A DNA stretch of 64,000 bases from NCBI RefSeq assembly GCF_026210795.1, contig NC_089430.1, positions 372,001-436,000 of the forward strand. Direction: 5' to 3'. Every line of letters begins with the position of its first letter. Position 1 is the first letter of the stretch. Positions 11,731 to 24,100 of the stretch are shown here, piece after piece. Source of the stretch: Rhizophagus irregularis (taxonomy: Eukaryota; Glomeromycota; Glomeromycetes; Glomerales; Glomeraceae). The translations under genes and the position numbers were made by a program. The notes under the pieces were generated by a model. It did no database searches. It saw only the letters and a list, made by a program, of their open reading frames with translations, and was not told the DNA's origin.

Positions 11731-13436
11731 ATGGAAAACTCAATTAAATATAGATTAAGAAATGCATCAAACAATAAATCTTTAATTCATAAAACACATA
11801 ATATATTAAAGCCAATATTCAAATTATGTAATGAGTGTAATAAAAAAAGAAAACATTGGGATGAAAGTCATCAATGTTGTCATCTATGTTATAAAGCAAA
11901 AACGGTACTTATATCAAGTGGAAATGAAGCTGTTGATGATTTTATAAGGTATACACGAATTAATTGGGATGCAACTGATGCAACCTTTAAAATGGAATTC
12001 GTTCCTTATAATAGATTCAATGATATAGAATTTATTGCTGAAGGAGGTTTTAGTAAAGTTTATAAAGCCACTTGGATTGATGGCCCAATAGCTAGTTGGA
12101 ATTATAAAAAACAAGCGTATCGTCGTAAAGGTAAAATGATGGTCGCTCTCAAGGAACTTAATAATTCTAAAAATATCACTCCAGAAGAATTAAATGAGGT
12201 AAGATATTATTATTAAATTATATTTTTATTTCTCTAATAAGTAATTAATTTAATTTTTATTTTAGCTTAAGATATTTTATGATTTTGCTATAAGACATCA
12301 AAATTCATCAATCATGTATGAATATACAGATAGTTACTATGACTTTAATCATTATCATGATATAAGTAATCATTATGGTATCACTAAAAATCCTATAACT
12401 CAAAATTTTGTGATAGTTACGGATTATTATGAAGGAAATAATCTAACACGTGAAATAGCTAAACATTTTAGCCTTTTATTATGGTATCAAAAGTTACTTA
12501 TTTTAGAAAGCACAATTTATAAACTTGAAATGGTACATAATGTAAATATCATTCATAGAGACTATCATAGTGGAAATATTTTGATTTCAAATGATTTCAG
12601 TTCAACTCTATGTGATTTAGGAATAAGTAAATCTGCAATGGGACATGATGAAGAGATTTATGGCATTATTCCTTATATTGCTCCAGAAATACTTAAGAGA
12701 CAAAATTATACTATAGCTTCAGATATATATGGTTTTGGTATGATTATGTGGGAATTAATGACTGGTAGAAGACCTTTCTGGGATCATGATCATGATACAG
12801 ATCTAATTATTAAGATTTGTGATGGTTTTCGTCCTCCAATTGTCACAAATGCACCTGAAGGTTATGTTGAATTAATGCAAAGGTGTTGGCATTCTGATCC
12901 AAATAAAAGACCTACAGCAACAGAATTACGTAAAAAAATTGTGATTATGAAAAACAATGAACCAGAGTATTATTGTGATGGCATTACTAAAATTGTAAAA
13001 TCACCAGATATTGGACCTGTAAAATCAATTAATCCGGGTGCCATCTATAAAAGTAGATCCTTGAGTGAGATGATAAAATCTGCAGAGTCTACAAGAAGTT
13101 TAGAAAGTATTGATTCAGAAATTAGTAATAACAAATTTGAAGATAATTTAACTATAAATGATAATGGTACAATAAAACTTAGCATTATCTATTTTCTAAT
13201 TATATCATGATTTTTTTTACATACTAATATTTCTTTTATTTGTTAGACTATTTAACAAAAGAAATTGAATTGGATATTGATAACGATACAAGTTTTGGTG
13301 ATTCTAAAGATGATGGTAAGCAAATACCAAATAATTGTTTACACTATTTTTTTTTTGTTTTTTGCCAATTTACTAATTTTAATTATAATATTTTATCACA
13401 GATTATGTTACTGAAGAGATCAATTTTGATATATGA
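11731..13436 (+). CDS. Protein kinase A (TKL-like) with N-terminal Cys ribbon
   Basis: Exons: 11731-12198, 12266-13166, 13247-13315, 13402-13436. The first intron is phase 0 and the last two phase 1, and all splice in frame to a TGA at 13434. Residues 35-57 carry CNECNKKRKHWDESHQCCHLC, a zinc-ribbon-like cluster. The kinase fold follows: glycine loop EGGFSKVYKATW, beta3 lysine in MVALKELNNS, catalytic loop HRDYHSGN, DLG in place of DFG, PYIAPE, SDIYGFGMIMWELMTG, and the RCWHSDPNKRPT helix. All catalytic residues are present, so it should be active on Ser/Thr or Tyr. It lacks the NWTSG leader seen in its neighbours, where SSGNEAVDDFI stands instead. The C-terminal tail is acidic and probably disordered. 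The ATG at 11731 is preferred because the only in-frame codon upstream is GTG. Confidence 0.88.
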
Positions 13437-16400
13437 ATTTTTTTTTCTGAAGGTGCTTTAAAAATTCAGATCAAAAATTTTACCATAATGAAATAAAATT
13501 TCAACAAAGTAATGAGTTCCCAAAATTTATTATTATAGCATCAAACATTAATTACTAATAGAAAGATAAATCAGATTAAAATATTATAGGTTTTCATTAA
13601 TACCTCTTCAAACTTTTTAGCCGGTAAAAACACTAGAGTATCTTTGATGCGGGTGGCGTCCTTGTTAATAAAAATTATTTGCATCATGAGTTATTCTTCA
13701 TTAGAAATTAGGCGTTCTTTTTTTGATTATTTCAATCAATACATTATTCTACTAGAAATTTTTTAAAAAATACCTTTTCTCCACGTATTAGGTTTAAGAT
13801 GCTAGTTTCAACTATTTAAAGTTAACTTCTTATGTAAATCATCAATTTGATATGTATTATATAAAAGTATTATTTATTCTTTCCTTTGATTAAAAAAAAT
13901 AAGTTTTAAATTCAGGTTTGGAGACAAATTGTTAATGGCAGATCGAGCACTTGAGCCATTATGTGATGCCTAACTTGGTTAAATTTTCTTTGAACCTTTA
14001 TTTTACCTAATAAAATAAATACGCCTGAATTTTTTCAATTTTAGATAAAGACAAAGTCTCCTTGAAAAAAAAAAAAATCTTTTATTAAAAATAGTTAATT
14101 TTAACATTTTACTTCATTCTAACTTTTAGGTAAAAATTCATATATTGAGCGAGAAAAAATTACAATTGATAAAGTTTATAATTCATTCTCATGAAATATA
14201 AATAAAAAAATGTAATATTATCATGAGCACGTTTTAATTTCTTTACTTGTATTATATCATTACAAAATACTAAGTTTGACTGCTAGTCTACGAAACGCCA
14301 TAATAAATTAATATTAATAAAACTAATTTAAAAAATGGACAATTGTTTTAAATCATTTGTTTCTGAGTAATACTTTTTGCGACTTAACATTTTGCATTTC
14401 ACAAATAAGTCAAACTAAATTCAATATTAATATTATTTTCAAGATGCCGATCTAGTAAGTGAACCTCGAGTTTTAAACCATTCGGGTTTGGTATGACTAT
14501 AAATCGGTTATTAATCTTTTCAAGAAAATTTGTCTGTTCGTGGGTCTATCAAATATCAATGGTTTTCCGAAATTTAAACAGTTAAAAACTTGCCGCTAAC
14601 TTTGACCAAAATATATGGGCGGAAATGGCAAATGGCTCAATGTCGATCATCAAGAGTCAAATCCGCTATAATAATTTCGCCATTGATTCTGGCTGGTGAA
14701 CCAAGTTCCAATTGATCAACATCTGGAGTTTTTTGATTTGTAATCATTTGTAATCATCCGGACCCGTGTCTTCCGCCATTATTACAGCTAATTCTACATC
14801 GGATCAAATAGGAAAATTAATATAACCTACTGACTAAATTTTGTACGTTACACACGGATAAAATTTTACTCGCTATTACCAATTAAGGTTAATGCCAATT
14901 TAAATAGGAAACAATAAAATCTTAAAATGTAACTCATTATATTGTATCCCGGAAATATTTTTGTTTTTCTACCAAAAATTCTTCTCTTAAAATTATTATG
15001 TACATTTTTAATAATAATCTTAAAATATAAACTTAAAGCAATTTTTTCGAATAAGTTGAGACGTAGGATTAATAGATATGGAGTATGTCCTTGTAAAAAT
15101 TGTGATTCTAATTGTCCTGCTTATCTAAATTTTTTATTACTGAAAGTTTTAGACCAATATATTAACGATAACAAACACGGAATAGATCACATCCTGGGTT
15201 TCCACATATAAAGCAAAAAAAAAATTTTTATTTCATAAATATATATAAAAGTAAAAATTTTTTCTGTATTGTTTACAGTATTATTCAATAAAAATATAAT
15301 AAAACTACTATTTAAAACTTAAAAAATTTATTTTATTTCTATTGATTTTATTTACTATAAAGTTACTTAAATATTAAGATTCTTTGAATTTTTCGCGAAT
15401 GTTTTAATGTTTTTATTTTTTTTCAAAGTTAAATGTTATACGAGATCAACCATGGTAAAAGAATGCTCAATTATCTATTAAAATATTGATTATGTGGGTT
15501 GGACAGGCAATTTTGGTAGAATAAGTAATTCATTGCGCTAACTGAAACGTTTACATAATTTACACTTATAGCAATTGAATTTCTCAAATAAATAACATTT
15601 ATTTTGCTTATCTCAAATAATATTATTATTAACCTAAAATATTATAATCAACTAATTTTCTGTAAAAATATGTAAATAATAGGGAGAAAAAACATAGTAA
15701 ATTGTATAAACGTTAAACATTTTTACATATCTAAAATTTAGAATAAAATTAAATAAATACCTGTTCCAATATGAATTTTTTTGAAGGAATATGCTTAAAG
15801 AAGTCAAAATTTCTTAATAAATAAAGGAACTAGAACAAAATTTTATTAATAATTGAGAATATTTCTAAAATAAGTCATATCAGATATTAGTATACAATTT
15901 TGAAAAGATAATTCTAATTCTTTGAATTAAGGTTTATGATAAATGTTGTTATTATTATTACATATAGGTAATTGAATTTTATTTTATATCAATTTCTATA
16001 TAGATTTTGATGATTATTTGTTATAGTAATAGTTGTAAATAAATTCCAAATAAATGAAAAAACTTTATTAACTAAGAAAAACTTTGTTGAATTTTTATAA
16101 AAGCCTTATTTGATAAAATAAAATTATTAAATCAAGTTTAACATTATATTGATAGATAACGCTAGAGATGCGATCCGACGGATAATCCGCCTTCAAGATA
16201 ACGGGTAATTTTCTGGATTCATCAACATTCATATTTACAGTTTAAAAAACCTAAATTAATTTATCTGACTTTGACCTACAGTACATATATAAACTATATA
16301 TTTAATGATGATGCTGCTCCATGATAAGTACTCGCGCAGCACTTTTAATATAAGCTTAGATTATGCTCTAATACGTATATTGATATCAACAAATTAAACG

Positions 16401-17402
16401 TGTTTGTTTAGTAGTATTTCGATCAATACTTTAATAATTTTTTTTTTTATGATAATAGTAAAGAAAATAACTAAAAATGAAATAAATGATTGATATACTG
16501 AATTAATATTTAATAATTTATATTTTCAGCATATTCGACGTTTACAGTATTCAAAATAAAAGGCTATAACATATTGAAATTAATGAAAAAAAAAATAGTA
16601 TATTGACAAAAAAAGACTCGATAATAACTTACCATTCCCAATACTACATTTACACATGTTTCTTCATATATTAAAATCTTGATGATAATATTTTAAGATT
16701 ACTACATTAAATAGTAAATACATTGTTTATATTTAGTTTACATATGCCTGAAAATAAAAGACAAAACTCGCATTTAAATATTTGACCAAAGTTATCAAAA
16801 ATTCTTGAAATTCAATTCTAACCGAAATCATTAATTATGGCCAGAATTATTAGAAATATGAAATATTACAATTCCAAATTCTAAAATTCTAATAAATTGA
16901 TAACATTTGCCTTGATCATGATCCTTAATCACATTATCGGTTACATGTGATCAATTAAAGTGATCTCTAAATCAATACTGTGTTTTGAGTAACCATATTT
17001 ACTATTTTAGCAATGATTGGGCGACGCGTGCTTTGTTATTTATTAACAATTTCACTTCACTTTACATTTCATTTGTCAAGCTTTCCAAATTTTGAAATTC
17101 TACAAATCATAATATGTAATTTGATAATTTATACAATAATTTATTAGTAAAATATAATGTGAAAATAATTATTTAAATTGCAAGCTAAGAATTTTGAAAG
17201 AAATCTCTTCTTTCTACTCTAGACTTAGTGTTTAAATAATTTTATAATAATGATAAGAAATATTATTGATATAATAATAATATTGTTATTATTTAATTGA
17301 AATAATTTATATGTATTAAATATCTAAATATATAATAAAAAAAATCGAGTTAAAAAAAAAAATGCTGAAATTTTATTTTAACTTTTAAATAAGAAAAAAT
17401 GT
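13437..17402. other. Long AT-rich spacer
   Basis: Nearly 4 kb without a gene I can support. A GC-richer tract at about 14440-14790 has the look of old transposon sequence but I cannot name it. On the plus strand 14942-15211 is open for 89 codons with a hydrophobic start and a cysteine cluster (YGVCPCKNCDSNCPAYL). It has no match that I recognise and no clear splice context, so I leave it as a possible exon remnant. Confidence 0.5.
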
Positions 17403-19584
17403 TTAATTACCATCAGGAAGTTCAAATTCATTTTGTTCTTCCAAATGAAAATTTGGATTATTATAGTATATTTCATCCTCATCTATAAAAACAAAAGAAA
17501 AAACAACTTAAAATTAATTATTGAAATTATATAGTTTAGATAATCTTACATACCATCAACGTTAATATTATTTTTCTTCACTTTTTGTTGCATTGTTTCT
17601 CCTTTATAATCATTTTGAATATCTTAAAAAATTTAAATAAAATTATGTTTTTAATATTAAATAAATTTTAGATCAATATAATAATTATTATTTTACTTGC
17701 CATTCTTTGAATTCCTTTTAAATATTTTGGATAACTTCTTACTATCAACTATATTATATAATTTAGTATAAAATTAATCATTGAATATTTTGATTATCGT
17801 AAAACAAATAATTTTGACGTACTATTCTTCTGAATACCCGATTTATCAAATTCATCAACTAAAAAAAAGTTAAAATAGATAAATATAATGTTTATTTTAC
17901 AGAAATCCAATAATACTTACTATTATCAGGAATAGATAAGTCATATGATTTACTATAAAATGCTAAAATGTCCACGAAACAAACACAATTATTAATTATT
18001 TTAAATAAATACTATAAATAAATTTAAATTTATACCTTCTAGTTCTTCTATTGTTTATATAATAAAGCATCATTGATTAATATTTAGTATCTTAATACTT
18101 TTTCTAAATATTTAACAAAACAATTCATTATAATAAATATAATACCTTCTGTTGCATTTCTGGGTTCAGGAAGATTGTCAAATTGATGAAGTTTACTTGC
18201 AGATAAACTACTACTACTACTTGTATAATTTTCTATACTTTTCCATTCTAAATTATTATTTACTTCTGGTTGAGTTAATGATTCATTTGATTTATTTTGA
18301 TAAAATAAATTGATTTCTTTTATTTTCTTCCAAAGTGCAGCAACATCGGGTCTTTTAAATGGATCAGCATCCCAGCATTGTTTCATTAAATTTTTATATT
18401 CTAAAGGAGTTCCTGGTACAATTTTTGGTCTTATACCATTAACAATATTCATTGCAAGATCATAATTATGTTCATAATTAATAAATGGTGGTTGTCCAGA
18501 TGAAATTTCCCACATAAGCATTGCAACACTATAAATATCAGATTTATGAGTCTGTACTTTTCCAATAATAACCTCAGGTGCCATATAAGGAAGATTTCCA
18601 TATATACTTTTTAATGGTTTATCCGCAGGTCCACAAAACCCAAGATCACTAATATTAAGTCCAAAATTTTTAAGTAATAAATTTCCAGAATGCAAATCTC
18701 TATGAATCGCATTCTCTTCATGAATTCTTATAAGTGAAAAAATTATATTCTCAGCAATTTGAATTCTTTCTTTCCATGTAAGTTTATTATGATTTTGTTG
18801 TAAATATTTTCTTAAATCTATATCCATTTCATACATTACAAGCATATAATTTCCATTTGATGGATCTTGTGTTAAACCAAAACATTGGACGATTTCGGTC
18901 CATTTATTGCTCATATTTAAATGTGATTTTGCCTATAAAAATAAAATATTAATATAACTTATAATATTAATAATTTTTTAAATACTTTAAATTACAAACC
19001 TCATCAAACCAATTTTGATTTGCATTTTCAACATTTACTAGTATTTTAAGCACTACAACATGTTCTCCAAATCTTTTTAATTGTTGTTTTTTAGAATCCC
19101 ATTCTTTATATTTTCCATTAATCCAATCTGCTGTATAGATTTCAGAGCATCCACCTTTTGTTAGATATTTGATATTTTTTAAATTATCATATGGAATCCA
19201 TTCTGGTATCCTATTTGGTGCCAGTGTTTTCATTTGACACTCTTGTAATAAATTATCAATATCAACATTTCCAGATGTCCAATTTGAAAAATTTGCTTTT
19301 AAATAATTTCGAACACAAAGTTCACAAAATAATGTAGCTAAACATTCTTGGTTACAATTTTCACAAATTCTTTTTGTTCCTTCATTAAACGTAATTTTTT
19401 CATCATCATAAGTTTTAGTTAATATTGTTATTGCTTCAGATTTCTCATTTTCTGTAAGTGATTCATCTGCAAGAACTGTTTGTTTTTTAAATTCAAATTG
19501 TTTATGTATATCATTGTAAATGTTATAATCTATTAATGCAAATGCTCCCTCAATTGCAAAATAAATTTTATCATTATAGGACAT
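17403..19584 (-). CDS. Protein kinase B (TKL-like) with zinc ribbon and C-terminal micro-exons
   Basis: Exons on the minus strand: 19584-19000, 18932-18146, 18047-18036 (12 nt), 17962-17921, 17858-17823, 17748-17701, 17622-17554, 17482-17403. The first intron is phase 0 and all later ones phase 1. The intron after 17701 has a GC donor (GCAAGT). The N-terminus is helical. Two CxxC pairs (CENC...CELC) form a ribbon, followed by NWTSGNVDIDNLLQ and EWIPYDNLKNI. Glycine loop is TKGGCSEIYTADW, beta3 lysine VVVLKIL, then HRDLHSGN, DLG for DFG, PYMAPEV, SDIYSVAMLMWEISSG and CWDADPFKRPD. The tail ends YNPNFHLEEQNEFELPDGN. Catalytic residues are intact, so an active cytosolic kinase is likely. I recognise this subfamily from Rhizophagus, including the ELPDG-like end. 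The frame is unbroken over all eight exons. Confidence 0.88.
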
Positions 19585-21151
19585 AATGAATTATATTGTA
19601 GAAGCTTCAAACTTTTAAAAATTAATTTAGAAAAAGTTTCTCAGAATGGAGTCAAATAAATTTATCAAAGTTAGTTGTGCAACTCAATGATCGTTACAAA
19701 AAAAAAATCGTACTACACGAGTCTGTGGTACGGGTTTGTACATTGTAAAAGGCGTAAAATTTTATACCAAAGACATGTGTCTTGCTTTTGTAGTTTTATT
19801 ATTTTTTTTTTTTTACAAGACAAATTTCCTGCATGTAGGTAAAATATTATAGTATTATGGCAATAAATAATCACAAACTTTTATTTGTGTATATTTTATC
19901 GTTCGTTTTATTTTTAAACTAGTACAATTATATGTGTGGTTAAGAATTCTTTGTTATACATATAAAGTTAATAGCAAATAACTGTATTACAGAATCAGAA
20001 CTAAAGGGATAAATTGATTTAATTGTGTAATGTTGTGTAATGTTGTGCAATGGTCCACTTGAAATTTTTTTTATGCCGATCTTATCATCAGATAGTAAAA
20101 CTTGTAACTTGTAAAAACCGAAAATTACAAGAAAAAACTAAAAGGAATAATATAGAATAAATAATAATATTTTTAGGAGAATTGATTAATATTTCATTAA
20201 ATGTATTCTTTTATGGAAATTTTATAAATAATTTGACGCGATACTCAATAAATAAATTTTACATCTTGTTTTTTAACGTAAAACTTTAACAGAAATTTGG
20301 TTTCTTCACGTGACTGGGTGGGTCCTGTTCTTTAGGAGATTTTTTGGCATTTTGTCTATTAAAATAATTGACTGAAACTTGATACTTATTTGATTCCAAA
20401 CAATATTTTAATGTGATAAATAAATTTATTAATAACAAGAAAAATTATAAAATTCAATGACTAATTATACCTTAATCTTAAATCCTATGTGACATGTGAC
20501 GCACGTCAGTTACAGTATCATCTGAGATCCTGACGCAAAGAGTTATTTATTTTTCACTGTAATTCACATATTAAACATATTAAAGCAACTAGAAAATTAA
20601 TACCGTGAAATTCTTTACATCTACTAAAAAAAGTTGCATCTCAATTAGTTATTGAATAACACAAAAATTACTCCTCATTATCAAATCTATCTAGTTTTAT
20701 AAATTTTTTATTTAATTAATAAACTCAGAAAATATATATAAAATAAACAATATAAATAAACTAAATTATAATATCTTCACAATTCAAAATCCTACTTAAT
20801 GTCATTCTTAATCAATCAATCCTATTGGAATAATTATCGAGGTGTAAATTTGTAAACTATATTTTTTTTAGAACCTCACAAAAAAACTACGATATATGTA
20901 ATTTTAAACTATATTGACGGAAAAATTCAAAGATATAAAATCATTACAGAATTACTTACGATTTAAATAATAAAAATAAACAAACAAATAAACTGACTAT
21001 TCTTAATAAACAGTGCTATAATAAATGTAAGTTTAAAATTTACCATCTTTATTAAATGTTTAGTTGAGAAATATCAATTTGCAAAGATAACGACACTAAT
21101 TAATAAATAAAGTTTTCATTAATAATTTACAACTAATTTAAATACTTTTTA
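19585..21151. other. Spacer between kinase B and gene C
   Basis: AT-rich, with no coding signal on either strand. It contains the kinase B promoter side and the 3' flank of gene C. Confidence 0.5.
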
Positions 21152-24100
21152 TTAACCATTACCTGAAGATTCCATGCTAATTATATCATCGTTCTGATTA
21201 TCATAATAATCGACAGTATTTTTTGGTTCAGGAAGATTATTAAAATTAAGCAATCTACTGGTATAAATATCTTCTGAACGTGATTTATATGATAATCCTA
21301 AGCTGGTTGAAGGTGCACTACTGACCGCCAAATTCTTATTGATATTTTCTGCTTCTCTAATTTGTATTTGTATTTCATGATTTTTCAATTTATTAAATAA
21401 TTCATTAGACCATTGATTTAAAATTTTTTTGATTTCTTCTGCTTCTGGTCGAGTTAACGGATTTGAATCTAAGCATCTTTTAATTAAATGGACAATTAAT
21501 TGTGGTACTTTGATATAAAACCTTGGCCTGAGTCCTTTACAAATTCTTATTGCTAAATTATGATCATGACTTACATCATGATATGGAGGTAATTCAGAAA
21601 TTACTTCATACATAATAATACCAAAACTATAAATATCTGAGGCTTTGGTATAATTTTGTCCTCGTAAAATTTCAGGAGAAATATAAGGTAAAATACCATA
21701 TGTACTCTTTTTTGCATTTTCTGATGGATTGTAATCTGCAGGTTTACATAATCCCATGTCGGTTATACAAGTGAGATCTTTGAACCTTAGTATATTGCCA
21801 ATATGTAAATCTCGATGAATTAATTCGTTTTTATGAATATCTGCAAGCCCTCGTGCAATGCTAAGTAAATAATTAATTTTATCATTAAGATATAATTTGT
21901 TATGATTTTTATTTAAATAATTTCGTAAATCTCCATCCTCTGCAAAATCTAAAACCATAGCATAATTTTCTGTTTCTGGATCTTGAGTTATTCCATAAAG
22001 TTTAACAATACACCTACCCAAATTTACTTTACAGTGTGATGTAATCTAAAATAAATGTATATATATTAGCAAAATTAAATATTTGCAACTTTTCAAATAA
22101 TAAAATTAGTTACCTCATTCATAAACTCTAATGTAACATTTTTTGAATTATTCAAACATTTTAATGCCACCAACATATTTTTATTCCTTCTTCTCCAATT
22201 TTGATTTTTATTATCCCATTTATCTATACATCCATCAATCCAATTTGCTTTATACACTTTACCAAATCCACCTTTTGCAATATAAGTAATATCATGAAAT
22301 TTATTGTAAGGTATCCATTCCAACGCATGGCATGCATTATAACTATGGTCTGATAGCTGAATATCTTGAATAAATCCATCAATATCATTATTACCACTTG
22401 TCCAATTATTGAAATTTTGTTGAAAATGTAATGCATTACACACATGCTTATATTTTTTACATTCTTCACTATAAGCTACTATATAATTTTTTGTCTCCGG
22501 ATCCTTAGTTATCCCATAAACTTCATGAAAACCTATAAACTATAAAAATAAAATATTAACGAAAATAAAAATTTTCAGAATTTCATTAATAATAAAAATA
22601 ATAAATTCATACCTCATTAATAAATTTTAACAAAACGTTTTCTGAACTATTAAAGCTTCTCAAAGTTACAATCATATCTTGATTTTTTCTTTTCCAATTT
22701 TGATTTTTATCATCCCATATATTTATATATCCATCAATCCAATTAGCTCTATATAATTTATCAGAAAAATTTTGAAGTTGCAGATCTGCGCATACTTTTG
22801 TAGTACATTTAATGTTATAAAATTTATCATAAGAAATCCATTCTAATGTTTTTGATATCTGATAGGTATTATGTGACAATAGCTGAGTAGTCTGAATAAA
22901 TTCATCAATATCATTATTACCACTAGTCCAATTTTTGAAACTTCGTTGAAAATGTATTGCATTGCATACTTTTTTACATTTTTCACATATATCTTTCAGA
23001 ACAAGCATATAATTTTGTGTTTCTGGATCTTGGGTTATCCCATAAACTTTATTATCAAATCCTATAATCTGCAACTAAAATAAAATAACACTGAAATATA
23101 TTAGTAAAAATAAAATTTTATAAATTATACTAAATGAAAAATAATTTTAATACCTTATTCATTATAAATTTTGATTCAATAGATTTTGGATCTGTACTTA
23201 AATTTTTTAAAATTACAAACATATTTTGATGCTTTCTTTCCCATTGACCTTTATTATCCCATTGGTTTATATATCCATCAATCCAATTTGCTCTATATAC
23301 TTTATCACTATTCTTTGCAATACATTCAATATTATAAAATTTGTCATAAGGTATCCATTCTAATACTTTTGATAATTGATAGGTTTTATGTAATAGTTGA
23401 GAATTTTGAATAAATTCATCAATAATATTATTACCACTAGTCCAATTTCCAAAATTTAGTTGAAAGTGTATTGCATTACATATATTATTACATTGCTTAC
23501 ATGTTAAAACTACCATGTATTTTTCTGTTTCTGGATCTTGGGTTATTCCATAAACTTTATAGGAACCTATAGTCTACAAATAAAATAGATGTATTGAATA
23601 TAATAACAAAAAATATTTTATTAAATAATAGTATTAATTATACCTTATTTAATTCGCTAACTTTTAAAACATTTAAACTTTTCAAAATCAAATAAATATA
23701 TTTGTCTTTTCTTTTCCAATTTTGATTTTCATCATTCCATTCATTTATATATCCATCAATCCAACTTGCTCTATATATTTTATCTTTTACAATGCATTTA
23801 ATATAAAATTTATCATAGGGTATCCATTCTAATGCTTCTGATAATTGATAGGTTTCATGCGATGATAGTTGAGAATTTTGAATAAATTCATCAATAATAT
23901 TATTACCACTAGTCCAATTTCCAAAATTTAGTTGAAAGTGTATTGCGTTACATATATTATTACATTGCTTACATGTTAAAACTACCATGTATTTTTCTGT
24001 TTCTGGATCTTGGGTTATTCCATAAACTTTATAGGAACCTATAGTCTACAAATAAAATAGATGTATTGAATATAATAACAAAAAAATATTTTATTAAATA

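Noticed and set aside
14942-15211. 89-codon frame with a CPCKNCDSNC cluster
   Set aside because: The Cys cluster is suggestive, but there is no ATG, no recognised family and no splice partner; kept only as a note in the spacer entry.
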